From Oscillospiraceae bacterium (GTDB lineage: Bacteria > Bacillota > Clostridia > Oscillospirales > CAG-272), in NCBI GenBank assembly GCA_015064725.1, contig SVRQ01000013.1:1-56177 (forward strand): a stretch of DNA of 56,177 nucleotides, in the 5' to 3' direction. The notes below the pieces were generated by a model that was given only the letters and a program-made list of their open reading frames with translations, made no database searches and had not been told where the DNA came from. The position numbers and the translations under genes are program-made. Shown here in pieces: positions 25,258 through 33,815 of the stretch; the stretch's first letter is position 1, and each line of letters opens with the position of its first letter.

Positions 25258-25389
25258 TTTGTTTCTCCTTTTTTGTTTTGGTGCTTTTATGATACTGCCT
25301 TTTGGGAGCAAACGGAACAACAGGTTTTATCCTATGTGTCGATTTTATTTTTTTTCGTAATAACAAATACAAAAAGGAGAAAATAATAT

Positions 25390-25468
25390 TGAAATATCCA
25401 CCTGCAAGTGAAGTGAACCCCAAAAGTTAGACTCTTTTGGAGGTGCATATCAAAGGGTGGATATTTCA
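25390..25468. repeat. 79-bp inverted-repeat element with nested palindrome
   Basis: Perfect 13-bp outer arms TGAAATATCCACC (25390-25402) and GGTGGATATTTCA (25456-25468) enclose CCCCAAAAG..CTTTTGGAGG. The segment GAACCCCAAAAGTTAGAC resembles the ends of IS3/IS150-type insertion sequences, but no transposase is nearby. It lies 5 nt past the eutH stop and could act as a transcription-stopping or mobile (MITE-like) unit. Confidence 0.6.
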
Positions 25469-25473
25469 CGTTT

Positions 25474-26550
25474 TCACGCTTTTTTCTTATTTATTCTGGA
25501 ATATATGAGCTGCGCTACGAGCACGGCGCAAACACCGCCGACGAGCTTGCCGACGATCACTGCAGGCAGGAAGTCTGCGTTAAACGACATAGTAAACGCA
25601 AGGTGGCCCGCAAAGGTGAACGCCGCGGAAACGGCGAAAGCGGAGTTGAGCACAACGCCCTTATCGTCCATATCCTTCATAATGCCGAAGGTCGTTACGT
25701 TCGTAGCAAGAGAGCCGACAAAGCCGAGCGCGGACGTTTCGTTTATGCCGATCTTGCCTGCAAGCTTGCCCAGCGGCTTTTTAACGAGCTTGCCCACGAT
25801 ATAGAGAAGCGGGAACGCGCCCGTCATAACGGCGGAGGCATTGAATACGACCATAACGCCTTCCTCGACGGGGGCTGTATGGGGAATTTCAAAATCGAGA
25901 AGGAACGCCGCAATACCCATAACAAGACCGATGATTATGATGGTCTTGATGATGATTCCGAATACGTTGAATATCTTAACGCAGATATTTGGTATTTTGA
26001 GAAGGCCTATCGAAATGATAACGGAGAAGATAACAAGAGGGATGATGTTGATAAGAAGCTCTGCAATGGGCATTTTTATCATAAGTCCGGCAACGAAGCA
26101 GCCGACGGGAACGGCGGCGATACCGCACATAAGACCGAGCATAATGTTTTTGTGCTGTTCTTTTTTTGTTACGCCGAGTGCGAGGGGAAGTGTGAAAGAG
26201 ATTGTCGCGCCCATCGTTGCGCCGACAACAAGACCGTTAAAATAGCCCGAAATTTCCGTTTTTGCAAGCTCCATAGCAAGAGGTGCGCCGCCCATATCGT
26301 TTGCAAGGAGCGAACCTGCGATAACGGATGGCTCAAACGGTGTGTTTTCGGCAATTACCGTAAGCACGGGGGAAAGGAAATATGCAATAGTCGGGGCGAG
26401 GACTATCATACCGACCATAGAGAGCGTCATTGTGCCAAGGAGCATAATACCGCGCTCAAATTCTTTGCCTATACCGAAATGGTTGCCCGTTATGTAATCC
26501 AGCGCGCCCAGCACGGAGAAAACGAGCATTACAACAGAGATGACGTTCAT
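25474..26550 (-). CDS. eutH: EutH-family ethanolamine transporter
   Basis: A 358-residue membrane protein with about ten helices. Family features include the N-terminal VISVVMLVFSVLGALDYITG and GIMLLGTMTLSMVGMIVLAP, then AGSLLANDMGGAPLAMELAK, GATMGATISFTLPLALG, GLVMGIAAFLLDFEIP and GFVGSLATNVTTFGIMKDMD. EutH is thought to move ethanolamine into cells. None of the other ethanolamine genes (eutBC, microcompartment shell genes) is present in the window; the upstream partner, 15 nt away, is a PHP-type phosphatase. It may therefore serve nitrogen scavenging or a different substrate. Confidence 0.9.
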   Translation of the reverse strand: MNVISVVMLVFSVLGALDYITGNHFGIGKEFERGIMLLGTMTLSMVGMIVLAPTIAYFLSPVLTVIAENTPFEPSVIAGSLLANDMGGAPLAMELAKTEISGYFNGLVVGATMGATISFTLPLALGVTKKEQHKNIMLGLMCGIAAVPVGCFVAGLMIKMPIAELLINIIPLVIFSVIISIGLLKIPNICVKIFNVFGIIIKTIIIIGLVMGIAAFLLDFEIPHTAPVEEGVMVVFNASAVMTGAFPLLYIVGKLVKKPLGKLAGKIGINETSALGFVGSLATNVTTFGIMKDMDDKGVVLNSAFAVSAAFTFAGHLAFTMSFNADFLPAVIVGKLVGGVCAVLVAQLIYSRINKKKA

Positions 26551-26565
26551 AATATCCTCCCAAAA

Positions 26566-27378
26566 TCAAATGCGGTGCGGCACGAAGCCGTTTTTCGTAA
26601 GCGTGAGAGCCTCGCTGAAGCCGCAGGACTTAACAAGCTCAAGAGCTTCTTTGAAATGGCAATCAAGGTAGCGGTTGTCGTGGCAGTCGGAGCTGATGAC
26701 GATACCGCAGCCCATCTCTTTCATCTCTTTAAGGATAAAAGGCTGGGGGTATGGTGTCGTTCTGTATCCGCGGGAGATGGCACCCGTGTTTACCTCGAAC
26801 ACATTGCAATGCTTTGCAACCTCGCGCAGTGCTTCGATAGCGCAGCTTCTGTATTCTTTGGACTCCGTATCAAAGAAATTGTGCGTTTCGGCGTGCTTTG
26901 TGATGAGGTCGAAGTGGCCGATTATATCGCTTTTGGCGTATTTGTGAAGCTCGCACATCGTTTCGTAATACATTTTTGCGTATTTCATACCGTCGCCGCC
27001 GAAATAAGTGTCGATAACGCGCTTAACTTCCTCTGCGGAACGGTCAAAGCCCACGTATTCTCCGTTTATAAGGAGGTAGTGAACGGAGCCGATTATGTAA
27101 TCGTAATCTTTAAGAGGGTCTTCGGAGTACATATCGAATTCGATACCGCAGAAAATATCGATGATGCCCTCATATTTTTTTTGAAGCTCGCGTATCTGCT
27201 TTTTGTATTCCTCCGTTCCCTCCACGGACATAGAGTGCGAAGGGGAATAGGACATATAGGAATGTCCCGAAAAGCCGATGGACGTAAAGCCGAGCTCAAG
27301 AGCGCGCTGTACGGTGGATTCATATGTGTCTTTGCCGTCGCAAAGCACGCCGTGTGTGTGAAGATTTTGTGGATACAT
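26566..27378 (-). CDS. Histidinol-phosphatase-like PHP-family protein
   Basis: A 270-residue PHP phosphoesterase of the HisK/HisJ type. Metal-binding motifs: NLHTHGVLCDG (HxH near residue 7), GFSGHSYMSY, IFCGIEFDMY, YIIGSVHYL, DIIGHFDLI and ISSDCHDNRYLD. In amino acid biosynthesis such enzymes hydrolyse histidinol phosphate; many paralogues act on other small phosphates. No other his genes are nearby. The start at 27378 has GAAAGGA upstream, within a repeat-derived sequence. It forms a two-gene unit with eutH. Confidence 0.85.
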   Translation of the reverse strand: MYPQNLHTHGVLCDGKDTYESTVQRALELGFTSIGFSGHSYMSYSPSHSMSVEGTEEYKKQIRELQKKYEGIIDIFCGIEFDMYSEDPLKDYDYIIGSVHYLLINGEYVGFDRSAEEVKRVIDTYFGGDGMKYAKMYYETMCELHKYAKSDIIGHFDLITKHAETHNFFDTESKEYRSCAIEALREVAKHCNVFEVNTGAISRGYRTTPYPQPFILKEMKEMGCGIVISSDCHDNRYLDCHFKEALELVKSCGFSEALTLTKNGFVPHRI

Positions 27379-27396
27379 ATTGTTGTCCTTTCTTTT

Positions 27397-27470
27397 TGCA
27401 AGCTTTTTCTTTAAATAAGAAAAAGCGAAATATAATAATTCTTGTTAAAACTCTGTGGGCTTCAACACCT
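27397..27470. repeat. Solo terminal module of the long non-coding element
   Basis: GCAAGCTTTTTCTTTAAATA followed by AGAAAAAGCG, then TATAATAATTCTTGTTAAAAC and a decayed GTTTTAAC arm. The order matches the right end of copy 2 (about 12047-12114). It sits between the YbaK-like and PHP genes, at a position that could end or start a transcript. Confidence 0.6.
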
Positions 27471-27471
27471 T

Positions 27472-28008
27472 TCAGTCTATATGTACGGGAAAAGGCTCGT
27501 GGTGCATAGCTGGGAATATCTTTTTCGTAAGATCTTCCGTTTTTATGCGAAGGCTCGTCGTATTGATGCAGGGATGGCAGCCAAAATACTCTCCCTTGAG
27601 AATATCTTCGTCTATAAGCAGCTTTACGCGGTTTTCCTTATCGTTCATAAGCCCCATAACGCTGACAGAACCCGGGGTCAGGTCAAGAAGCCTTTCAAGG
27701 TCTTCCGGTGTGCCGAAGCAAAGGCGGGAGGAGCCGACCTGATCTGAAATATTTCTCGTTGCAAACTGCTTTTCTGCGCACATCATAAGAAGATAAAAGG
27801 AGGTCTTCCCCCTGTTGCAGAGAAAGAGGTTTTTGCATATCGTAGCGCCAAGCTCCTTGTCTATTTCCGCGCAGGCTTCCATTTTATTTGTCGGCTCGTG
27901 GTCTATCCTGTAATATTGAACACCGATGGAATCGAGAAAATCGTACGTTCGTATCTCTTTTTGCAGTCTGCCCTGTGTATTTTCGGGTCTTCCGAGTGAT
28001 ATTGACAT
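27472..28008 (-). CDS. YbaK/ProX-type aminoacyl-tRNA editing protein
   Basis: A 178-residue stand-alone editing domain related to the INS domain of prolyl-tRNA synthetase (ProXp-ala/PrdX group). Typical segments are YDFLDSIGVQYYRIDHEP, AEIDKELGATICKNLFLCNR, FYLLMMCAEKQFATRNIS, GSSRLCFGTPEDLERLLDLT, PGSVSVMGLMND and EYFGCHPCINTTSLRI. Such proteins deacylate mischarged tRNA, usually Ala-tRNA(Pro), in the cytoplasm. AAGGAG precedes the start at 28008. It is a single gene with its own promoter (28043-28071, minus strand). Confidence 0.9.
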   Translation of the reverse strand: MSISLGRPENTQGRLQKEIRTYDFLDSIGVQYYRIDHEPTNKMEACAEIDKELGATICKNLFLCNRGKTSFYLLMMCAEKQFATRNISDQVGSSRLCFGTPEDLERLLDLTPGSVSVMGLMNDKENRVKLLIDEDILKGEYFGCHPCINTTSLRIKTEDLTKKIFPAMHHEPFPVHID

Positions 28009-28042
28009 TTTATACTCCTTAAAAAACCAACTATAATATAAT

Positions 28043-28071
28043 ATTTTATCACATTATTTCGGCGTTGTCTA
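28043..28071 (-). promoter_or_regulatory. Promoter of the YbaK-like gene
   Basis: On the minus strand TAGACA (28066-28071), 17-nt spacer, TAAAAT (28043-28048). Confidence 0.5.
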
Positions 28072-28114
28072 TAGTATTGCTTTAATTCAATTTTTCTTGG
28101 CTAAAAATAAAAAG

Positions 28115-28134
28115 TTCCATATAATCCTATGGAA
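28115..28134 (+). promoter_or_regulatory. Candidate operator upstream of the MFS-GH2 operon
   Basis: Perfect inverted repeat TTCCATA-6 nt-TATGGAA, ending 2 nt before the -35 box. Confidence 0.55.
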
Positions 28135-28136
28135 AC

Positions 28137-28166
28137 TTGACCTATAATGTGTTACAATAATAATAT
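28137..28166 (+). promoter_or_regulatory. Promoter of the MFS-GH2 operon
   Basis: TTGACC (28137-28142), 18-nt spacer, TAATAT (28161-28166). Confidence 0.55.
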
Positions 28167-28192
28167 AACATAAATTTTTCGGGAGATGCTTT

Positions 28193-29497
28193 ATGAAACA
28201 GAAGAACCGCGCAAAATTTTTCCTCACGCTCGTTATATTCAGCTTGACAGGGCAGATAGCCTGGGTAGTTGAAAATATGTATTTCAACGTATTTATCTAT
28301 AAAATGTTCGGGGCTTCCGCGTCCGACATTTCGCTTATGGTCGCGGCAAGCGCGGTTTCTGCTACGCTTACCACGCTTTTTATCGGTGCGCTTTCGGATA
28401 AGCTCGGCAAACGCCGCGTATTTATGTGCGGCGGATATATACTTTGGGGCATTTCCATCATAGCGTTCTGCTTTATCCGCACGGATATTATCGGCGCGCT
28501 CTTTCCTGCCGTTTCCGCTTCCGCCGTTTGCATAACTCTTGTTATAATTATGGACTGCGTTATGACGTTCTTCGGCTCTTCCGCTAACGATGCCTGCTTT
28601 AACGCTTGGCTTACGGATATGACGGACAGCTCCGACAGAGGAGCTGCGGAGGGCATCAACTCTATGATGCCGCTTGTTGCAATACTTGCCGTATTCGGCG
28701 GCTTTATGGCTTTTGACCTCGGCAAGTCCGAAAGCTGGACGGCGATATTTGCAATAATCGGCGCTGTCGTTGTTCTTATCGGTATTATCGGCTTCTTTAT
28801 CATCTCCGAACCGAAGCTGGAGGTATCCCAAAACCAAAATTATTTTGCAAATATTTTTTACGGATTCCGCCCCTCCGTTATAAAAGATAATAAGATGCTG
28901 TATCTTTTCCTTGCGGCGTTCGCCGTTTTCGGTATATCCATTCAGGTGTTTATGCCTTACCTTATAATATACTATACGGCAACGCTTAAAATGGACAATT
29001 ACGTTTTTGTTATGGCCCCCGCGATAATCCTTGCTTCCGTTTTCACAGCATTCTGGGGCAGAGTTTACGATAAGATAAAATTTAAGAAAAGCGTTATACC
29101 TGCGCTTGCTCTTTTGATGCTCGGCTATATACTGCTCTATTTCTTCCGCGGAACTGCTCTCGTTTTCATAGGATCGCTTCTTATGATGTGCGGCTATCTT
29201 TCTGGGGCAGCCGTGTTCGGCGCGGTCATCCGCGATAACACGCCCGCCAACCGCGCCGGTATGTTCCAAGGGCTTCGAATAGCTTTTCAGGTGCTTTTGC
29301 CCGGCATAATCGGACCTGCCATAGGCTCGGCTATCCTTAAAAATGCCGAAACTATTGTAAACGACGATGGCACAACGTCCTTTCTGCCGAATGAAAATAT
29401 ATTCCTTGCAGCACTTGCCGTTGCGCTCGTGCTTGCCGTTATCCTTTTCATTATCTTCAAATTTACAAAACGCGCGGAGGTAAAAAATGAAAACTGA
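28193..29497 (+). CDS. MFS transporter, probable glycoside importer
   Basis: A 434-residue protein with twelve predicted membrane helices. The loop between helices 2 and 3 has the MFS signature GALSDKLGKRRVFM; the later half has GRVYDKIKFKKSVIP. The overall pattern (VVENMYFNVFIYKMFGASAS at the start) matches bacterial SLC45-like/sugar MFS carriers of Clostridia. GGGAG is 8 nt before the start at 28193. The gene overlaps the GH2 glycosidase gene by 11 nt, so transporter and enzyme are made together, which suggests uptake of a beta-glycoside or glucuronide. An inverted repeat next to the promoter is a likely operator; the regulator is not in the operon. Confidence 0.85.
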   Translation: MKQKNRAKFFLTLVIFSLTGQIAWVVENMYFNVFIYKMFGASASDISLMVAASAVSATLTTLFIGALSDKLGKRRVFMCGGYILWGISIIAFCFIRTDIIGALFPAVSASAVCITLVIIMDCVMTFFGSSANDACFNAWLTDMTDSSDRGAAEGINSMMPLVAILAVFGGFMAFDLGKSESWTAIFAIIGAVVVLIGIIGFFIISEPKLEVSQNQNYFANIFYGFRPSVIKDNKMLYLFLAAFAVFGISIQVFMPYLIIYYTATLKMDNYVFVMAPAIILASVFTAFWGRVYDKIKFKKSVIPALALLMLGYILLYFFRGTALVFIGSLLMMCGYLSGAAVFGAVIRDNTPANRAGMFQGLRIAFQVLLPGIIGPAIGSAILKNAETIVNDDGTTSFLPNENIFLAALAVALVLAVILFIIFKFTKRAEVKNEN

Positions 29498-31187
29498 ATT
29501 TGCAAAGCTCTACACGCCGCAGGGAGAGACCCTTAGCGGTATTCCGTGGAACGTATATCCGCGCCCGCAGATGAGAAGGGATTCCTTCCTCTGCCTTAAC
29601 GGCGAATGGGATATAAGCATAAACGAAGGCTCCACCGAAAAGATAATCGTGCCGTTCCCTCCCGAATCGCTGCTTTCGGGCATAGGACGCGGTGTTGGCA
29701 CCGATCCGAAGCTTTATTACAGAAAGAAATTTTCCTTGCCCGATGGTTTTGCGGGAGAGGGCAGAGTACTTCTCCATTTCGGTGCTGTGGATCAGATAGC
29801 GCGTGTCACTCTTAACGGATGCGAGCTTGGCGAGCACAGAGGCGGATATACTCCGTTCTCTTTTGATGTGACGGAGTGCATCTGCGAAGAAAACACCCTT
29901 GAAGTTTTCGTGCGTGATGAGCTTCATACCAAGGTCCTTCCATACGGCAAGCAGAGAGAAAAGCGCGGCGGTATGTGGTACACACCCGTTACGGGCATAT
30001 GGCAGACGGTGTGGCTTGAAAGCGTACCCGAAAATTATATAAAAAGCATAAAGATAGAAACGGATGAAAGCTTTGCGCTCATATCGGTGCAAGGCGCGCA
30101 GGAGGGAACGGTTATTGTCAGCACTCCCGATGGGGAGCTTGCCTTTCCGCTTGAAACCGGGCAGGCAAGGGTGGAGCTTGAAAAAGCGCGCCTTTGGTCG
30201 CCGGAGGATCCGTACCTTTACGAATTTACCGTGAAAACGGAGCAGGACGAGGTACGCTCCTACTTTGCGCTCCGCACGCTTACAGTAGGAAAGGTGAACG
30301 GTGTTTCCCGCCTGCTTCTCAACGGCAAACCGTATTTTTTCCATGGACTTCTTGACCAAGGATATTTCAGCGACGGAATATATACGCCTGCTACTCCCGA
30401 ATGCTTTGAGCGCGATATTACGGAAATGAAGCGCCTCGGCTTCAATATGCTTCGTAAGCATATTAAAATAGAGCCGGAGATGTTCTATTACTATTGCGAC
30501 AGGCTCGGTATGGTCGTATTCCAGGATATGGTGAACAACGGCGCATATTCGTTTTTGCGCGATACCGCGCTTCCCACGGCGGGGCTCAAAAGGCTTTCCG
30601 ATAAGCGTCTTCACCGTGACAAAAAGACGCGCGCCGCGTTCGTTTGTGCTATGAAGGAAACGGCAGAGCTTCTTTATAACCACCCCTGCGTTTGCTATTA
30701 CACCATTTTTAACGAAGGATGGGGGCAGTTTGAAAGCGAAAAAATGTATCACAAGCTCAAAGAAATAGACTCGACGCGCTTTATTGATACAGCCTCCGGT
30801 TGGTTTTCGGGTGCGGAAAGCGACGTGGAAAGCCTGCATATATACTTCAAGCCCGTTAAAATGAAGAAAAGCGAAAAACCGATAGTTCTTTCTGAGTTCG
30901 GCGGTTATTCGTATAAACCGGAAGGGCACGTTTTCAATGCGGAAAAGACATACGGCTACAGGTTTTTCCGCGAAAGAGAGGCTTTCGAGGAAGCTTTATT
31001 GAAGCTTTACCGCGAGGAGGTCGTTCCGCTTGTAAAAGAGGGACTTTGCGCCGCAGTATATACGCAGGTATCGGACGTGGAGGATGAAACGAACGGGCTT
31101 CTCTCCTATGACCGCAAGGTCTGCAAGGTAAGCGAAGAGCCTATGAGGGAGATCGCAATGGCACTTTACGGGGAGATAGCAAAGTGA
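29487..31187 (+). CDS. Glycoside hydrolase family 2 enzyme
   Basis: A 566-residue cytoplasmic glycosidase. The N-terminal sugar-binding jelly-roll (residues 30-180) has LNGEWDISIN, YYRKKFSLP, LLHFGAVDQIARVTLNG and GGMWYTPVTGIWQTVWLE; an immunoglobulin-like domain follows; the TIM barrel starts at about 275. Catalytic residues are E410 in YYTIFNEGWGQFE (acid/base) and E470 in PIVLSEFGGYS (nucleophile). The set of motifs fits beta-glucuronidase or beta-galactosidase subfamilies; it lacks a signal peptide, so the substrate must enter through the co-expressed MFS carrier. Its 3' end overlaps the AAA ATPase start (TGATG). Exact specificity cannot be read. Confidence 0.9.
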   Translation: MKTEFAKLYTPQGETLSGIPWNVYPRPQMRRDSFLCLNGEWDISINEGSTEKIIVPFPPESLLSGIGRGVGTDPKLYYRKKFSLPDGFAGEGRVLLHFGAVDQIARVTLNGCELGEHRGGYTPFSFDVTECICEENTLEVFVRDELHTKVLPYGKQREKRGGMWYTPVTGIWQTVWLESVPENYIKSIKIETDESFALISVQGAQEGTVIVSTPDGELAFPLETGQARVELEKARLWSPEDPYLYEFTVKTEQDEVRSYFALRTLTVGKVNGVSRLLLNGKPYFFHGLLDQGYFSDGIYTPATPECFERDITEMKRLGFNMLRKHIKIEPEMFYYYCDRLGMVVFQDMVNNGAYSFLRDTALPTAGLKRLSDKRLHRDKKTRAAFVCAMKETAELLYNHPCVCYYTIFNEGWGQFESEKMYHKLKEIDSTRFIDTASGWFSGAESDVESLHIYFKPVKMKKSEKPIVLSEFGGYSYKPEGHVFNAEKTYGYRFFREREAFEEALLKLYREEVVPLVKEGLCAAVYTQVSDVEDETNGLLSYDRKVCKVSEEPMREIAMALYGEIAK

Positions 31188-32068
31188 TGTATCTTTCTTC
31201 CTTTCGCCTTGCAAGCGAAAATGCGGAAACGGAGTTTTTCCTCTCCTTTCCGTATCAGCTTGAAATGCTCTGCTACACGCGCGAAAACGCATACCCCTTC
31301 AAGATATTTCCGCCGAAGTACCTCGAAAGGCTTGAATTTGAGCCGATAACGGTTTTTTACGGCGGCAACGGCTCCGGTAAGAGCACGCTTCTGAACGTGA
31401 TAGCGGAAAAGCTCGGTGTTTCACGCTCCTCTGCGTTTAACGAAACGCCTCTTACAAGGGATTATCTCTCTCTTTGCGATTTTACACTCGAAAGACCTAT
31501 ACCCGAAGAAAGCGGAATGATAACGAGCGATGACGTTTTTGATTTCCTGCTCGACGTCCGCGCTATCAACACGGGTGTGGAAAAACGCAGACAGGAGCTT
31601 TTTGCGGAATATGAAAAATACAACGATAAAAGCTCCGAGCCGTTTATAATGAGGGATCTTTCGCAGTATGACGAGCTGAAAACGCGCAACGAGGCGCGCA
31701 GAAAAAGCAAATCCCAATACGTGGCCCCAAGACTTTCCGTGCGAGAAGTCCGCGGAAAGTCCAACGGCGAGAGCGCGTTTGCCTATTTTACGGAGCATAT
31801 TAAGGAAAACGCGCTGTATCTGCTCGATGAGCCGGAGAACAGCCTTTCTCCCAAGCGTCAGGAAGAGCTTGCCGCGTTTATTTCGGACAGCGCGCGCTTT
31901 TTCGGCTGTCAGTTTATAATTGCGACTCACTCCCCGTTTCTGCTTGCACTGAACGGGGCAAAGATATACGACCTTGACAGCGCACCGTCCGTGCCGCGAA
32001 AGTGGACGGAGCTGGAAAACGTCCGCGTTTACCGCGACTTTTTTGAAAAACATAAAGATAAATTTTAA
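31187..32068 (+). CDS. AAA-family ATPase (OLD/RecF-like ABC ATPase)
   Basis: A 293-residue P-loop protein. Walker A is YGGNGSGKST (about 59-67), the signature-like segment is GKSNGESAFAYF, Walker B is LYLLDEPENSLS and the switch histidine region is FIIATHSPFLLAL. A helical insertion of about 90 residues (EKRRQELFAEYEKYNDKSS...) lies between Walker A and the signature. This is the layout of stand-alone ABC-type ATPases seen near metabolic genes and in some defence systems. It starts at ATG 31187 sharing a base with the GH2 stop; an in-frame GTG at 31184 is possible. No nuclease or other partner is adjacent, so a defence role is not supported. Confidence 0.8.
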   Translation: MYLSSFRLASENAETEFFLSFPYQLEMLCYTRENAYPFKIFPPKYLERLEFEPITVFYGGNGSGKSTLLNVIAEKLGVSRSSAFNETPLTRDYLSLCDFTLERPIPEESGMITSDDVFDFLLDVRAINTGVEKRRQELFAEYEKYNDKSSEPFIMRDLSQYDELKTRNEARRKSKSQYVAPRLSVREVRGKSNGESAFAYFTEHIKENALYLLDEPENSLSPKRQEELAAFISDSARFFGCQFIIATHSPFLLALNGAKIYDLDSAPSVPRKWTELENVRVYRDFFEKHKDKF

Positions 32069-32098
32069 CATATACGCTGAAAAACAAAAGGAGAAATT

Positions 32099-32758
32099 AT
32101 GACTATTTACGAAGCAATGAAAACGCGCCATTCCGTGCGCAAATATACGGCAAGACCCATAGAGCAGGAGAAGATAGACGTTCTTCTTGCAAAAATAAAG
32201 GAAATAAACGAGGAAACGGGCCTTAACGTGCAGCTTATCCTCGATGAGCCGAAGGCTTTTTCGGGAACGCTTGCAAAATACGGCCATTTTTCGGGATGCA
32301 ATAACTATTTCTGCATTTGTGCAGCGGACGGCAGGGATGAGGAGATAGGCTACCACGGAGAAAAGCTTGTGCTATTGGCGCAGACGCTCGGACTCAACAC
32401 CTGCTGGGTGGTGCTGACGTACAGCAAGCGCGCTGTTCCCGCGCTTCTTCGCGATGGCGAAAAGGTGCAGGCAGTTATCTCTCTCGGCTACGGAGAGCAC
32501 GAGGGCAGAGAACACAAGAATAAACCGCTTGAAGCTCTTTGCGAATGCGAGGGGGAAATGCCCGAATGGTTCAAAAACGCTATGGAAGCCGCACTCACAG
32601 CACCCACCGCGCTCAACCAACAGAAATTCAAATTCACTCTTTCGGGTAACACCGTAAAAGCGACCTGTGCAAACGTGCCTTACGCAAAGATGGACCTCGG
32701 CATTGTAAAATACCACTTCGAGCTCGGCGCTCTCGAGCACAAATTCGAATGGGCGTGA
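32099..32758 (+). CDS. Nitroreductase-family flavoprotein
   Basis: A 219-residue FMN-dependent oxidoreductase of the nitroreductase fold. Markers are the N-terminal MKTRHSVRKYTARPIEQEKI (FMN phosphate binding Arg residues), the central HGEKLVLLAQTLGLNTCWVV and the C-terminal APTALNQQKFKFTLSG and DLGIVKYHFELG segments, together typical of the putative TM nitroreductase group. AGGAG is 7 nt upstream. It lies 30 nt after the ATPase gene and 4 nt before the phosphatase gene. The natural substrate (nitro compound, quinone or other) is not evident. Confidence 0.85.
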   Translation: MTIYEAMKTRHSVRKYTARPIEQEKIDVLLAKIKEINEETGLNVQLILDEPKAFSGTLAKYGHFSGCNNYFCICAADGRDEEIGYHGEKLVLLAQTLGLNTCWVVLTYSKRAVPALLRDGEKVQAVISLGYGEHEGREHKNKPLEALCECEGEMPEWFKNAMEAALTAPTALNQQKFKFTLSGNTVKATCANVPYAKMDLGIVKYHFELGALEHKFEWA

Positions 32759-32762
32759 GCAT

Positions 32763-33224
32763 ATGAGGATAATGTTTGTTTGCCACGGCAACATTTGCCG
32801 CAGCCCTATGGCGGAATTTATTTTTAAGGATATGCTCCGCGAAGAACACGTAGAGGGCTTTACTGTTGCTTCCTGTGCGACGAGCAGCGAAACCATATGG
32901 AACGGCAAGGGCAGCGCTGTCTATCCTCCTGCGGAAGCGGAGCTTGCAAAACACGATATTTATTGCGGGGACAAGCGCTCCGTTCAGCTTCGCGCCGACG
33001 ATTACGAAAAGTACGATCTTTTTATCGGTATGGACAGCGCGAATATACGCAATATGCACAGAATCCTTTGCGGCGATCCCGCGGGGAAGATACATAAGCT
33101 TATGGACTATACTGCGCGCGGCGGCGACGTTGCCGACCCTTGGTACAGCGACCGATTCGATATTGCTTACCGTGATATTTACGAGGGCTGCGCAGCACTT
33201 TTGAAAACTTTATTAAACGGCTGA
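32763..33224 (+). CDS. Low-molecular-weight protein-tyrosine-phosphatase
   Basis: A 153-residue enzyme with the active-site loop FVCHGNICRSPMAEF (C7, R13, S14) and the general-acid region VADPWYSDRFD near the C-terminus. Length and motifs are standard for LMW-PTPs, which dephosphorylate tyrosine or arginine residues on proteins. The start at 32763 lies 4 nt after the nitroreductase stop. It is in the same operon as the Nudix gene. The target proteins are unknown; no tyrosine kinase is nearby. Confidence 0.93.
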   Translation: MRIMFVCHGNICRSPMAEFIFKDMLREEHVEGFTVASCATSSETIWNGKGSAVYPPAEAELAKHDIYCGDKRSVQLRADDYEKYDLFIGMDSANIRNMHRILCGDPAGKIHKLMDYTARGGDVADPWYSDRFDIAYRDIYEGCAALLKTLLNG

Positions 33225-33236
33225 AAGGAGCATACT

Positions 33237-33803
33237 ATGCCCGAAATTACAAAAGAACTTTATGAAAAGCTCGCGGAAAAAAAGGTTTCACGAGAGGAGA
33301 TATTTGAAGGACACATCGTTCACCTTGTAAAGGATACGATAGAGCTTCCGAACGGCGCACCCGCCACGCGCGAGGTCTGCCTTCATAACGGCGCGGTATG
33401 CGTCGTTCCCGTAACGGATAAGGCGGAGATAATTATGGAGCGACAGTTCCGTTATCCATTTGACGAGGTCATTTGGGAAATTCCTGCGGGAAAGCTTGAC
33501 AAGGGAGAAACCGATGAGCTGCTTGCGGCGGCGCGGGAACTGCGCGAGGAAACGGGTTATACCGCTGATAATTATACCTTTATCGGGTACATATACCCCT
33601 CACCTGCGATACTCAGCGAAAAAATAGCAATGTACGTTGCAACGGGGCTTCACAAGGGGGAACAGGAGCTTGATGCGGATGAATTTCTTGACGTTGTAAA
33701 GGTTCCCTTCGATGAAGTTGTGAAAATGATTATGGAAAATAAGATCCCCGACGCAAAAACGCAGACGGCGGTGCTGAAAGCGAAGCTTTTGTTGGGATAT
33801 TGA
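33237..33803 (+). CDS. Nudix hydrolase, probable ADP-ribose pyrophosphatase
   Basis: A 188-residue Nudix protein. The Nudix box reads AGKLDKGETDELLAAARELR followed by EETGYTA, with the catalytic Glu residues present. Upstream is VTDKAEIIMERQFRYPFDEV typical of the ADP-ribose pyrophosphatase (NudF/YqkG) group, and downstream IYPSPAILSEKIAMYVATGL with the Pro that marks ADP-ribose specificity. AAGGAG precedes the start. It closes the operon that begins with the MFS gene, and a strong terminator follows 13 nt later. Confidence 0.93.
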   Translation: MPEITKELYEKLAEKKVSREEIFEGHIVHLVKDTIELPNGAPATREVCLHNGAVCVVPVTDKAEIIMERQFRYPFDEVIWEIPAGKLDKGETDELLAAARELREETGYTADNYTFIGYIYPSPAILSEKIAMYVATGLHKGEQELDADEFLDVVKVPFDEVVKMIMENKIPDAKTQTAVLKAKLLLGY

Positions 33804-33815
33804 TGCGTTCTACGG

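Noticed and set aside
25603-27414. A 603-codon plus-strand frame across eutH and the PHP gene
   Set aside because: It spans two well-supported minus-strand genes and their spacer; the translation is rich in Arg, His and Cys without domains, as expected for a shadow frame.
31187-32068. Anti-phage defence system built on the AAA ATPase
   Set aside because: There is no nuclease, methyltransferase or helicase partner; the gene lies inside a sugar and redox operon.
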